A stretch of DNA of 64,000 nucleotides from NCBI GenBank assembly GCA_913055785.1, contig CAJXLJ010000009.1:1-64000 (forward strand), written 5' to 3'. Numbering within the stretch: the first letter of the stretch is position 1; each line of letters opens with the position of its first letter. Below the pieces are notes generated by a model. The model saw only the letters and a list, made by a program, of their open reading frames with translations, did no database searches and was not told the origin of the DNA. Below are positions 51,781-60,928 of the stretch, in pieces. The translations under genes were made by a program, and so were the position numbers. Source of the stretch: an uncultured Parvularculaceae bacterium (GTDB lineage Bacteria; Pseudomonadota; Alphaproteobacteria; Caulobacterales; Parvularculaceae).

Positions 51781-54183
51781 CTAGAACTGCACCCGGCCCT
51801 GAATCCAGACCGTGCGGCCCTGGCTGAAGAACGAATAGTTCGACTTCGCGCCGAAGGTCGAGCCGGCGAGCGGCGTGTCGCCGCCGTAAAGCAGAACCTG
51901 CTCATTGAAGAGGTTCTTGCCGAGTACGGCGAGCTGCCACATGCCGTCCTGCGGACCGAAAGCGAGCCGGCTGTTGACGGTCGCGTAATTGCCCTGAACG
52001 AGCGCCGGGTCGTAGGTCGAGGACGCATGATATTCCGACGTGTAGAAAACATCGGTGATGCTTGAGACCTCGAAATCGCCGACCGGGACGCGGAAGTCGA
52101 CGGTGGTGACGCCCTGCCACTGCGAAACCAACTGGCCGGTGTTGCCGGTGTAGTCGCAAAGCTCCGGCGTCATGTCGCCGTCGATGTCGACATTCGGCGC
52201 CTGGCCGAAATAGCACTGGCCGTTGACGAAGTCGGTATATTCGAAATCGGTATAGGCGAGGCTGCCCGACAGGGTGAGGTTGTCGGTGACGGCCCAGCGC
52301 CCGTCGACTTCAAAGCCGAGGATCTCCACGGCGGCGGCGTTGCCGACATTGAAGCCGAGTACGCCGTCGAAGATGGAAATCTGCAGGTCTTTGTATTTCG
52401 TCAGGAAGCCCGCGAAGTTGATCTCTGCGGAATCGCCGATGCCGAGTTTGCCGCCGATTTCGTAATTGGTGGCCTGCTCGTCATCGAATCGGAATGAATC
52501 CGCCGTGGTCGGATAGAAGTTGCGGTTGTTGGCGCGGAAGTCGAACCCGGCGGACTTATAACCGCGGGCCCAGCTGGCGTAGAGGAGCAGATTGTCCGCT
52601 GCGTCGACGACCAGTTTGACGTCCGGCGAAAAGCGCGTTTCGGAAAGCTCGTCCGACACCGGCAAGGCGCCGAGCTGGCTGATCAGGAACGCGCCGGTCG
52701 GCCCGAGATTGTCGAGATTGGTCGACGTAATCCCGAACAGATTGGCGTAGATCAGCGGGGCCGCAGTCTGCGCCATTGGCAGCGTGTCGAAGTTGAGGTC
52801 GGTGACGGTCAGCGTCCGCGCGCCTTCCTTTTTCTCGTAGCTGATGCGCCCGCCGAGCTGCAGCTCGATCCGGTCCATCGGCCGGATGTTCACTTGCGCG
52901 AAGGCGGAATAGATTTCGCCATTGGTATAGGCTTCCCGCGAGGCTTGCGTCGCCGCAACCAGCGCGCCCTGGGAGCTCATGGTGAGGGCGTTGATCGCCG
53001 GCACGAGAATGGAGTTGGCGGGCACGATGATCTGGTCGGCGTAATCGTGATCGCTGGACTGGAAATAAACGCCGGCGACGAAATCATAAAAATCCCGCAC
53101 CGGGGAGGTGACGCGGATTTCCTGACTCCACTGCGTGTATTTCTCCTGCAGCGCGGCGTCGAACACCACGGCGCCGGTGAAGTCGCAGTCGCAGAGTTCG
53201 TCATATTCGAACTCTTCGTAAGCGGTCGTCGAGCGGACTTCGTACTCGCCGGCGTTCCAGATCAGGTTCGCCACATAGGTTTGCGTGTCATTGTAACTGA
53301 AGTCGCCGTTTGAACTGCGCCTGCCGTCAAACGTCGTGTTGAGAACGCTCGGGTCGGCCATGAAGCCGCCGTAAAGGATCTGCCCATAGGTGGCCCCGGC
53401 GAACGGGCCGCCAGCGGCCGGCCTCTCGCCGATCACCTCGATATGCCGTCCGTCGACGTCGAACTCGCCGATTTCCGCCTTGAGACGCAGCAGGAGGCTG
53501 TCCGAAAGGTCGGCCTCAAGCTGGCCGCGGATCATCCAGTCATTGCGCTGCGGTTCGGTGCGGCCGAGGGTGAGGTTCTCGACATAACCGTTGGAGTCGC
53601 GGAAGCGGCCGGCGACCCTTGCCCGCACGCCGTCGGTGATCGGCCCGGAAACCGCGCCTTCGACGACATATTCCTCGTCCTCGAATTCATAGGCGCCGGA
53701 GATAAAGCCCTCGAACTCGTCCGTCGGTTTTGCGGTGGTGATGTTGAGCGCGCCGGCGACGGCGTTCTTGCCGAACAGGATCGCCTGCGGTCCGCGCAGC
53801 ACCTCGACCCGTTCGAGATCGAGGAACGGCGCCCGCGTCTGCTGGGCGCGGGGGTAATGCACCCCGTCGATATAGGTTGCGACCGATTGCTCGAACGCCT
53901 GGTTGATGCCCGAGCCGATGCCGCGAATGAAGATATTCGTGGCGATGCCGGTTTCCGTCATGGTGAAGTTCGGCACCAGATATTGCAGGTCTTCCGATTT
54001 CTGGATGGCGGTGTCGGCGAGTTTTTCCGCCGGCACGGCCGAGATCGAGATCGGCGTATCCTGAAGGCCCTGTTCGCGCGACTGCGCGGTGACCACGATC
54101 TGGTCGAGCTGGGCGAAGGCGGGCGTCGCGGTGACGGCGACAATAGCGGCAATAGACGCACTGGCGGCGTGGCGCAGCTTCAT
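51781..54183 (-). CDS. TonB-dependent outer-membrane receptor
   Basis: An 800-aa protein with a signal peptide (ends ATPAFA) and a TonB-box-like QLDQIVVTAQ. The plug domain spans about 30-160 (NIFIRGIGSG; RGPQAILFGKNAVAGAL), followed by a 22-strand barrel ending in a C-terminal Phe (WIQGRVQF). ATG 54183 is preceded by GGGAGGA. The substrate is unknown; this receptor class often takes complex glycans or siderophores. No transport or regulator genes are adjacent. Confidence 0.93.
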   Translation of the reverse strand: MKLRHAASASIAAIVAVTATPAFAQLDQIVVTAQSREQGLQDTPISISAVPAEKLADTAIQKSEDLQYLVPNFTMTETGIATNIFIRGIGSGINQAFEQSVATYIDGVHYPRAQQTRAPFLDLERVEVLRGPQAILFGKNAVAGALNITTAKPTDEFEGFISGAYEFEDEEYVVEGAVSGPITDGVRARVAGRFRDSNGYVENLTLGRTEPQRNDWMIRGQLEADLSDSLLLRLKAEIGEFDVDGRHIEVIGERPAAGGPFAGATYGQILYGGFMADPSVLNTTFDGRRSSNGDFSYNDTQTYVANLIWNAGEYEVRSTTAYEEFEYDELCDCDFTGAVVFDAALQEKYTQWSQEIRVTSPVRDFYDFVAGVYFQSSDHDYADQIIVPANSILVPAINALTMSSQGALVAATQASREAYTNGEIYSAFAQVNIRPMDRIELQLGGRISYEKKEGARTLTVTDLNFDTLPMAQTAAPLIYANLFGITSTNLDNLGPTGAFLISQLGALPVSDELSETRFSPDVKLVVDAADNLLLYASWARGYKSAGFDFRANNRNFYPTTADSFRFDDEQATNYEIGGKLGIGDSAEINFAGFLTKYKDLQISIFDGVLGFNVGNAAAVEILGFEVDGRWAVTDNLTLSGSLAYTDFEYTDFVNGQCYFGQAPNVDIDGDMTPELCDYTGNTGQLVSQWQGVTTVDFRVPVGDFEVSSITDVFYTSEYHASSTYDPALVQGNYATVNSRLAFGPQDGMWQLAVLGKNLFNEQVLLYGGDTPLAGSTFGAKSNYSFFSQGRTVWIQGRVQF

Positions 54184-54374
54184 TGGTAGTCCTCCCTGAA
54201 CGCGCGCCGGACATTTTTTTCCGCGCCGGCGCATTTTTATGACGGCATAATGACAGATTATTCGGCTGCGTTCACTGCCCGGTTTACCGGAATGATGCGG
54301 CTTACCCCGATTTCGGAGCATTTTGCTGCAATCTCATGGGTAGTGTTGCCCGTTTTCAACAAATAGGCGGCCGC

Positions 54375-54403
54375 AACCAAAAAAGACGCCGCTTGCGCGG
54401 CGC
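54375..54403 (-). terminator. Terminator of the slipin/nfeD operon
   Basis: ACGCCGC (54386-54392), TTGC, GCGGCGC (54397-54403) with one G.T pair; six T follow on the minus strand. It lies about 30 nt past the slipin stop. Confidence 0.82.
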
Positions 54404-54434
54404 CTTTGGCGTGCGGATTTGGCGTGGGAGGCGC

Positions 54435-55184
54435 TCAGCGCGTGAACCGGTCCGCCAGCTCGTTCAGCGAAAACGGGAAGACGATCGTGTTGGTGCGGTC
54501 GCCGGCGATTTCCTGCAGGGAGTTGAGATATCTGAGCTCCATGGCGCCGGGCGAAGTGGCGAGCACCTGCGCGGCTTCGGAGAGTTTCGCCGCCGCCTGG
54601 AATTCGCCCTCCGCGAGGATCACCTTCGAACGCCGCTCGCGTTCGGCTTCGGCCTGTTTGGCGATCGCGCGGATCATCGACGGGTCGACATCCACATGCT
54701 TGATTTCGACATTCGAGACCTTGATGCCCCAGGCTTCGGTCTGGTGATCGAGGATTTCCTGAATGTCCTTGTTGAGCTTGTCGCGCTCCTGCAGCATTTC
54801 ATCGAGATCGTGTTTGCCGAGCACCGAGCGCAGGGTCGTCTGCGCGAGCTGGCTGGTCGCGGCCATATAGTTCTCGACCTGCACGACGGCGCGCACGGCG
54901 TCGACCACGCGGTAATAGATCACCGCGTTCACCTTCACCGAGACGTTGTCCTGGGAGATCACATCCTGGGTCGGCACGTCGTGAACGAGCGTCCGCATAT
55001 CGACCTTGCGCATGGTCTGGATCACCGGAATGAGAATGATGAGGCCCGGCCCCGCCGCTTTGCGGCCGACGCGGCCAAGGGTGAAGATGACCCCGCGCTC
55101 ATATTCCTTCAAAATCTTGATGACGCTGGTGATGATCACAAGCGCAAAAAACAAGAGTGGGATGAAAAAGCCGATGCCGCCCAT
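54435..55184 (-). CDS. Slipin (SPFH/stomatin-family membrane protein)
   Basis: A 249-aa stomatin homologue with an N-terminal membrane hairpin (about 3-24), then an SPFH domain ([28 protein letters not shown]) and a coiled-coil tail. Slipins oligomerise in lipid microdomains and pair with NfeD proteases, here encoded directly upstream. 249 aa is typical. Confidence 0.94.
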   Translation of the reverse strand: MGGIGFFIPLLFFALVIITSVIKILKEYERGVIFTLGRVGRKAAGPGLIILIPVIQTMRKVDMRTLVHDVPTQDVISQDNVSVKVNAVIYYRVVDAVRAVVQVENYMAATSQLAQTTLRSVLGKHDLDEMLQERDKLNKDIQEILDHQTEAWGIKVSNVEIKHVDVDPSMIRAIAKQAEAERERRSKVILAEGEFQAAAKLSEAAQVLATSPGAMELRYLNSLQEIAGDRTNTIVFPFSLNELADRFTR

Positions 55185-55229
55185 CTGTTGTCTCCTTTCG
55201 AGTTGACGCCGGACGCGCCGGTCAGGGCG

Positions 55230-55544
55230 CTAGGCGGATTCCTTCTTTACGGTCAGCGATAATCCGTCGACGGATATCACCGAAACTTTGTCACCCGGCG
55301 CCAGCGTCTCGCTTGAAAGCGCGCGCCACAGCTCGCCGTCCGCCGAGACGTATCCTTCACCGCCGCTCCACTCGACCACTTCGGCGCGCACGTCCTTCAT
55401 CTGCTCGCCGACGCGGAACGGGGTTTTCCAGCGCATGAAGACGAGGCCGTAGAGCTTCGCCGCCGCCACCAGGCCGAAGCCGGCGAGAACGGCGATAACC
55501 GTGATGCCGATGGGATGGGTCGCAAGTCCCGCCGCCTCGTTCAT
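55230..55544 (-). CDS. Short NfeD-type OB-fold membrane protein
   Basis: A 104-aa protein with one membrane helix (about 13-35) and a C-terminal NfeD OB-fold (RAEVVEWSGGEGYVSADGELW; LAPGDKVSVISVDGLSLTV). It lacks the protease domain, so it is the small-subunit version. It sits between the long nfeD (7 nt) and slipin (45 nt) as the middle gene of the operon. Confidence 0.9.
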   Translation of the reverse strand: MNEAAGLATHPIGITVIAVLAGFGLVAAAKLYGLVFMRWKTPFRVGEQMKDVRAEVVEWSGGEGYVSADGELWRALSSETLAPGDKVSVISVDGLSLTVKKESA

Positions 55545-55551
55545 GGCGCGT

Positions 55552-57039
55552 TCAAGCCTCTTTCATTTGCAGGCCGCCGAGCAGGCCGCCAGCCTTGGCC
55601 TGTTTGACGACGAGAACAAGGCCGTCGACTTCGAGAACCCGGACCTTGTCGCCCCGCTCGAGCGGCTTGTCGGAGCGGGCGCGCCAGCGCTCGCCTTCGA
55701 TGATCACCCAGCCTTCCCGGCCGTTCCATTCGTCGACGACGCCTTCGCGCTTGCGGATCGCCTCGGCGCCGATCATCGGCCCGTGACTGCGCGAACCGAT
55801 AATCGCGAAGAGAATGAGGGCCAGCAGACCGCCGGCGATCGTCATGATCGCCGCAATGACGGTGGTGGAAACGCGGAAGCCTTCGGGGAAAACGATGAAC
55901 AGCCCGAACCCGAAAACAAGAAGACCTGCAAGGCCCACCAGTCCGAAGGTCGGCGTATAGGCTTCAAGGACAATCATCACGACGCCGGTCAGCATCAGCG
56001 CGACGCCGAGCCAGTTAAAAGGCAGCACCTGAAAGGCGTAGAGGCCGAGAATGAGACACATCACGCCGACGACGCCCGGAAAGATCGAACCGGGGGTCCA
56101 CATTTCGATGACGATACCGGTGGTCGCCAGCGACATCAGGATCACCGCGACATTTGGATTGGCGATGAAGTTGAGGAACTTCTCGATGGCGGTCGGTTCG
56201 ATCCGTTCAAGTCTTAGCGCCGCGGTTGCCAGCGTTTTCTCGCCGCCCGCGGTCGCTACGGTGCGGCCGTCGATCTGGGTAAGGAGATCGTCGATGTCTT
56301 CGGCGATGAGGTCGATGACGCCAAGCTCCAGCGCCTGATTGGCGGTGACGGAAGCCGCGTCGCGCACCGCGCTTTCGGCCCAGTCGGCGTTGCGGCCGCG
56401 TTCCTCGGCGAGGGCGCGGATATAGGCGACCGAGTCGTTGATGATCTTGGCGCGCAGGGCGTCGTCATTGGACAGCGGGTCCGCGGCGGTGCGCTCGCGG
56501 TCTTCGAGCGTTTCGGGCGCCGCCTCGCGCGCGTCGTCTGCGGGTTCGGCGCCGTCGCCGCCTTCGGCTGGGGCGGGGTTTGCGTCGCGCGGATCGTCGA
56601 AGCGCGGCTCTTCGGCCGGCGCGCCGCCGATTTCGATCGGCGTCGCCGCGCCGGTGTTGGTGGCCGGCGCCATGGCCGAAACGTGCGCCGAGTACATGAT
56701 GTAAAGACCGGCGGAAGCCGAGCGCGCGCCCTGCGGCGAGACATAGGTGGCGACCGGCGTATCGGAGGCGAGGATCGCCTTGATGATCGTCTTCATCGAA
56801 TCCATCAGCCCGCCGGGCGTATCGATCTCGATAATGACGAGTTCCTTGCCGGCGTCGGAGGCGCGACCGATTTCTCTGGCGAGATAGTCGGCGGCGGGGG
56901 GCGTCACCGGCCCGTCGAGAGTGAGGATCACGCCGTCTTTGGGGGCGCTGTTTTGTGCGAAGGATGAAAAACTGAAAAGCGCCGCGCCAAGGGCGAAGAG
57001 CAGGAGAAAGAAAAGCCGTCCCTTCGAGATTGACGCCAT
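55552..57039 (-). CDS. NfeD membrane-bound serine protease (long form, ClpP-class)
   Basis: A 495-aa protein with a signal peptide (ends FAQ), a ClpP/SppA-like domain with the Ser109 region (RSASAGLYIMY) and Lys198 (LRAKIINDS) as Ser-Lys dyad candidates, four or more membrane helices (about 285-430), and a C-terminal NfeD OB-fold (EGWVIIEGERWRA). Between protease strands residues about 138-192 form a Pro/Ala/Asp/Glu-rich linker that looks like a lineage insert. Known NfeD-slipin pairs cut or quality-control membrane stomatin oligomers. First gene of the nfeD-nfeD-slipin operon. Confidence 0.9.
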   Translation of the reverse strand: MASISKGRLFFLLLFALGAALFSFSSFAQNSAPKDGVILTLDGPVTPPAADYLAREIGRASDAGKELVIIEIDTPGGLMDSMKTIIKAILASDTPVATYVSPQGARSASAGLYIMYSAHVSAMAPATNTGAATPIEIGGAPAEEPRFDDPRDANPAPAEGGDGAEPADDAREAAPETLEDRERTAADPLSNDDALRAKIINDSVAYIRALAEERGRNADWAESAVRDAASVTANQALELGVIDLIAEDIDDLLTQIDGRTVATAGGEKTLATAALRLERIEPTAIEKFLNFIANPNVAVILMSLATTGIVIEMWTPGSIFPGVVGVMCLILGLYAFQVLPFNWLGVALMLTGVVMIVLEAYTPTFGLVGLAGLLVFGFGLFIVFPEGFRVSTTVIAAIMTIAGGLLALILFAIIGSRSHGPMIGAEAIRKREGVVDEWNGREGWVIIEGERWRARSDKPLERGDKVRVLEVDGLVLVVKQAKAGGLLGGLQMKEA

Positions 57040-57138
57040 GCCTCGCCCCTTTTCCTGTCCGCCCGGTTCTTCTTAAATAAGCGCGAATGACGACGTTTCA
57101 ACGACGAAAAGCGTCTCACGCTGTGCGTGTAAACAGCC

Positions 57139-58152
57139 TTAATTCATCTGACACTCGCCGAGCGTGAGGATCTGCGCAATCAGATCGGGATCGTCGGGGA
57201 GGATGCCCGCGGCGGGCAGGCGCGGGATCAGCTCGCGCCATAACGGCCAGGCCTCGAACGCTTCCTTGAAGAGCGGCAGCGATGCGCCGACCTCGCCGAC
57301 CGAGGCCAGGGTGACGGCGCGCCAGAAAACCATTTCATGGTTGCCGGGCGCCATTTCCGCCGCGGCGGCGTAGGCCTTGTTGGCGCCTTCCATGTCGCCC
57401 GCGGTGACCAGTTCGTCGCCCTTGTTCATGAGATTGTAGGCGCGGTTTAAAACGATCAGCCGCCGCAATTCGGCGAGCGGCGTTTCGTGATCCTCGACGC
57501 GCAAATCGATGACGCGGCCTTCCCACGGATTGGCGTGACGCGTCCCGTCGACGACGGTCATCGCCGCCGACTGCTTGCCGCGAATGTCGCCGCCGACGCT
57601 TTGCGCGCCTTCGAGCGCCGCCATCAGCCGTTCGGCGAGATCGCCTTCGGCGGCTTCAAACGCCGCGGCCATCGCCGCGCAGACGGTTTCTTTTTCCATC
57701 AGGTTCGCCTGCACCGAATAGCCCTCGCCCTGGCTGTCGCAGGCGTGGACGATGGCGTTCTCGCCGGTATGGGCGGCGACGCGGCCTTGCGCGTCCACAT
57801 ACGCGACCTGACGCACATTCCGGTTTTCGTCCTTATCGATCAGTTTCGCGAGCGTCTTCGCCGGGTCTTTTCCCTTGCGCATCGCCTCAAGGCCGCGCGG
57901 CCCGTATGCAGGTTCGACGAAGGACTGCGTTGCGGCCGCGCCGACGCCGGCTTCCGCCCAGGAAACGATCGATCCGACCGAGAACCAGTGCGACTGCACC
58001 GCGACGCCGATCTCGCCGGTTTCCGCATCGCGGGCGACGATCGAATAGGTCGAGACGGGGCGCTTCGGGTCCGCCGCGCCGAAATCGTCTTCGGCGTGAA
58101 CGGGCGCGCAAATAAATGCGCTGATCAGCACGGCGGCGGTCAAACGGTTCAT
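57139..58152 (-). CDS. DUF1028 family exported protein (Ntn-hydrolase-like)
   Basis: About 337 aa with a signal peptide (MNRLTAAVLISAFICAPVHA). The DUF1028 core (VSTYSIVARDAETGEIGVAVQSHWFSVGS in parts; GAAATQSF; ANLMEKETV) spans about 33-230. A helical, TPR-like C-terminal extension (LMNKGDELVTAGDMEGAN) follows. DUF1028 is placed in the Ntn-hydrolase superfamily; its substrate is unknown. The ATG at 58152 has GGAGG 10 nt upstream; the ATG at 58161 lies directly on it and is less likely. Confidence 0.85.
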   Translation of the reverse strand: MNRLTAAVLISAFICAPVHAEDDFGAADPKRPVSTYSIVARDAETGEIGVAVQSHWFSVGSIVSWAEAGVGAAATQSFVEPAYGPRGLEAMRKGKDPAKTLAKLIDKDENRNVRQVAYVDAQGRVAAHTGENAIVHACDSQGEGYSVQANLMEKETVCAAMAAAFEAAEGDLAERLMAALEGAQSVGGDIRGKQSAAMTVVDGTRHANPWEGRVIDLRVEDHETPLAELRRLIVLNRAYNLMNKGDELVTAGDMEGANKAYAAAAEMAPGNHEMVFWRAVTLASVGEVGASLPLFKEAFEAWPLWRELIPRLPAAGILPDDPDLIAQILTLGECQMN

Positions 58153-58250
58153 CGATGTCATCCTCCGGTTTTTGCCGATCCTATCGCGGCGGCGGCGCAA
58201 TCGAAACCGCCGCTTGCGCCGCGCTTCTCGAAGCCGCACCTTGTATTGCG

Positions 58251-59711
58251 ATGAAAGATTTCCCCAAATACGTCCCCGCGACCGCCTATTCGACGCTCGG
58301 CGATGAGGCCGGCGCGCCGTTTTACGACATTGTCGAACCGGCGGCCTTTCCTGAACGCACGCTGCGCTATCGCAATCAGCGCTGGGCGGAAAAGGCCGGT
58401 CTCGGCGGTTTAAGCGATGCGCAGTGGATCGCGCATTTCGGCGCGTTCGAGCCGCTCCCCCGCAATCTCGAAAGGCCGCTCGCTATCCGCTATCACGGCC
58501 ATCAGTTCCGGTCCTACAATCCGGATATCGGCGACGGGCGCGGATTTTTATTCGCGCAACTGCGCGACGATCAGGGAAGGCTGCTCGATCTCGGCACGAA
58601 AGGGTCGGGCCAGACGCCCTATTCCCGATTCGGCGACGGGCGGCTCACCTTGAAGGGCGGCGTTCGCGAAATCCTGGCGACGGAAATGCTCGAAGCGCTC
58701 GGCGTTTACACGTCGAAAAGCTTTTCGCTGATCGAGACGGGCGAGGCGCTTTATCGCGGCGACGAGCCCTCGCCGACGAGGTCGTCGGTGCTGGTGCGGC
58801 TCTCTCATTCCCATGTGCGCTTCGGCGTGTTCGAGCGGCTGGCGTTTGAAAAGGACGAGCAGGCGATCGGCGATCTCGTCGACTATTGCGTTGCGCATTT
58901 TTATCCGGCGCTTTCCGGGCTTTCCGGCGGCGACAAGGTTGCGGCATTCTACGAAAGCGTTGTTCGCCGGACGGCGCGCCTTGCTGCGCAATGGATGGCG
59001 GCGGGCTTCGTTCACGGCGTTCTCAATACGGACAATATAAACGTGACGGGTGAAAGCTTCGACTACGGACCATGGCGGTTCGCGCCGACGGCGGACCCCA
59101 CTTTCACCGCGGCCTATTTCGACGAGACAGGGCTTTACGCGTTCGGGCGGCAGGCGGAGGCATGCGCCTGGAACCTTGCGCAGTTCGGCGGCGCGCTGTC
59201 GCTTGTCGCCGATGTTGAGCCGCTGACGTCGGCTTTGCAGACATTCGGCGACGTTTACGAAGAGGCGATGGCGGACGAATATTTCCGCCGCCTCGGCCTC
59301 GCGCGGGAAGGCAAGGGCGACTTTGCTTTTCTTGTCGATCTTCTGAAATGGATGACCGAAACGGCGGCCCCTTACGAGCAGTTGTTTTTCGACTGGTTTT
59401 GCGGCGCGGCCTCAGCGGGCCGGGCGGCGAACAGCCCGGCGGCGGCGTTTTACGCAAGCGACGACTTCGCGCCGGTCCGGTCGAGACTGACGGCGTATGC
59501 GCCGGCGGACGAAGCGCGTCTTGCGCATCCCTATTTTCAGCAGGGCGAGCCCTGCTCGATGCTCATCGGCGAGGTCGAGGCGATCTGGGGGGCGATCGCC
59601 GATAACGACGACTGGCGGTTATTTGAAAGCAAGCTCAAGGCGATTGCGGAAATGCGCGAGGCCTACGGCTTTGACGCGTCTTCCTACGCGCCCTTGCCAG
59701 CTTCCAAATAA
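58251..59711 (+). CDS. selO: Protein adenylyltransferase SelO
   Basis: SelO (YdiU) is a pseudokinase-fold enzyme that transfers AMP to Ser/Thr/Tyr of redox proteins. The 486 aa contain RYHGHQFRSYNPDIGDGRG, GTKGSGQTPYSRFGDG (ATP-binding loop) and GVLNTDNINVTGESFDYGPW, the metal-binding and catalytic Asn/Asp pair. The C-terminal Sec/Cys common in the family is absent (ends YAPLPASK). The gene is divergent from DUF1028. Confidence 0.94.
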   Translation: MKDFPKYVPATAYSTLGDEAGAPFYDIVEPAAFPERTLRYRNQRWAEKAGLGGLSDAQWIAHFGAFEPLPRNLERPLAIRYHGHQFRSYNPDIGDGRGFLFAQLRDDQGRLLDLGTKGSGQTPYSRFGDGRLTLKGGVREILATEMLEALGVYTSKSFSLIETGEALYRGDEPSPTRSSVLVRLSHSHVRFGVFERLAFEKDEQAIGDLVDYCVAHFYPALSGLSGGDKVAAFYESVVRRTARLAAQWMAAGFVHGVLNTDNINVTGESFDYGPWRFAPTADPTFTAAYFDETGLYAFGRQAEACAWNLAQFGGALSLVADVEPLTSALQTFGDVYEEAMADEYFRRLGLAREGKGDFAFLVDLLKWMTETAAPYEQLFFDWFCGAASAGRAANSPAAAFYASDDFAPVRSRLTAYAPADEARLAHPYFQQGEPCSMLIGEVEAIWGAIADNDDWRLFESKLKAIAEMREAYGFDASSYAPLPASK

Positions 59712-59747
59712 AGAGTGAAAGTCCGCTCAACTGTTGGAGGGGTCGCC

Positions 59748-60473
59748 ATGAAAAAATTGGTTCTAATTCCGCTTGCGCTTTTGCTGTTCGGTTGTTTGCC
59801 GGCAGAAGAGAAAAACGTAATTCAGGTAGAGGGCGTTGCGACCATTGAGGTTGCTCCAAAGTTTTTTGAAGTTGGCGCTACTGTTAGATCGATAAAAAAT
59901 ACGCGTGATGGAGCTTTTGCTGATGCGGCCGCCATTTACACAAGGCTGCAGGAAGAGCTTCCGAAATTGGACGGGCTGGAATCGGTAAAAATAACGACCG
60001 CCTCAGCAGAAGTTGAGACAATATACGACGGTGAGTGCTTGGATCTGCGATATGACGAATACTGCCCAGTCACAGGTTACGGAGCTTATATCAGGGTTTC
60101 TGTTGAGGGATCCCCGGCGACCTCCGCCGGGAGCATGCTTTCGCTCATTACCGAGCTTGGCGCTGAGTCAGTAGAGTTTAAGGAGTTCAGGGCTGAAAAC
60201 CTGCAGGAGGCAAATGAGCAGGCCGTTAAAGCAGCCGTTGAAAACGCCAGCTACAAGGCGCGTTTAATTGCGTCGTCGGCAGGGGCGACGCTGGCTGGGG
60301 TGGCTAAAATTCAATCAGGAAAAGATTTTGACAAGACATATATGGACGAACTCCAGAAAGATATGATTGTCGTTTCTGGAACGGCGCGGCGCTATGCGAC
60401 CGTTCCTTTTGACATTGAGCCGCAACCGATCACTGTCTCGGCGCAGGTGGTCGCGGCGTTCGAAATCGAATAG
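59748..60473 (+). CDS. SIMPL-domain (DUF541) lipoprotein
   Basis: A 241-aa protein with a lipobox LFGC at residues about 13-16 and a SIMPL/DUF541 body (VEGVATIEVAPKFFEVGATVRS). The family role in the periplasm or outer membrane is unclear. It has a GGAGGGG ribosome site. The gene is markedly AT-richer than selO 36 bp before it, suggesting a different origin. Confidence 0.87.
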   Translation: MKKLVLIPLALLLFGCLPAEEKNVIQVEGVATIEVAPKFFEVGATVRSIKNTRDGAFADAAAIYTRLQEELPKLDGLESVKITTASAEVETIYDGECLDLRYDEYCPVTGYGAYIRVSVEGSPATSAGSMLSLITELGAESVEFKEFRAENLQEANEQAVKAAVENASYKARLIASSAGATLAGVAKIQSGKDFDKTYMDELQKDMIVVSGTARRYATVPFDIEPQPITVSAQVVAAFEIE

Positions 60474-60493
60474 CTGGGGCGGCCCTGAGCGCC

Positions 60494-60625
60494 TTACCCG
60501 TCGGCCCGCGCGGCGACCTTACGGAAGCCGCGATGGACGAGGAACGAGCAGGACAGCAGCATGTTCACGCCGATAAAGCCGTAGATCACCATTTCGATGA
60601 GGCTGATGCTTTCAATCAGGGTCAT
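60494..60625 (-). CDS. 43-aa single-helix membrane mini-protein
   Basis: A minus-strand ORF, easily missed for its size: MTLIESISLIEMVIYGFIGV then NMLLSCSFLVHRGFR, ending VAARADG. A TAGGAG ribosome site lies 6 nt before the ATG. The central 18-20 residues form a membrane helix with a positively charged C-terminus (positive-inside rule). Base composition is coding-like. It could be a stress or chaperone-type mini-protein. It is supported by features of the ORF alone. Confidence 0.55.
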   Translation of the reverse strand: MTLIESISLIEMVIYGFIGVNMLLSCSFLVHRGFRKVAARADG

Positions 60626-60928
60626 GGCGGGCTCCTACTCTCTCAACAGGGGCGATGGGTTGAGGTTCGGACAAACCGATTAAAATTTTTGCCAACTTTT
60701 AGAAGGGCTTGGTTAGCCCGGCGCTAACCAGTCAAGCCGCTGGCCGGACGTTCAAAAAGGCGAAATCCGGCTGAATCCGGGCGCCCAGGCGCTTGTTCCC
60801 TTGAGCGGTTTTTACCGCTAACATCAGGAATTCGAGGCCTGTTTCCGCCGCCAGAGCGCGGCTCGGGCTGAGGATGGGCCGTGTGGTAGACGGGCCAGAA
60901 CGTCTGGTGGGGAAGTCGTGAGGGGTCG
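60626..60928. other. Intergenic region before the proteasome-like gene
   Basis: About 300 bp with no recognisable gene. It contains a dyad GGTTAGC (60711-60717) / GCTAACC (60723-60729) and an AT-rich patch near 60680 (TTAAAATTTTTG) that could serve as promoter for the 43-aa gene on the minus strand or for 60929 on the plus strand. Confidence 0.4.
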
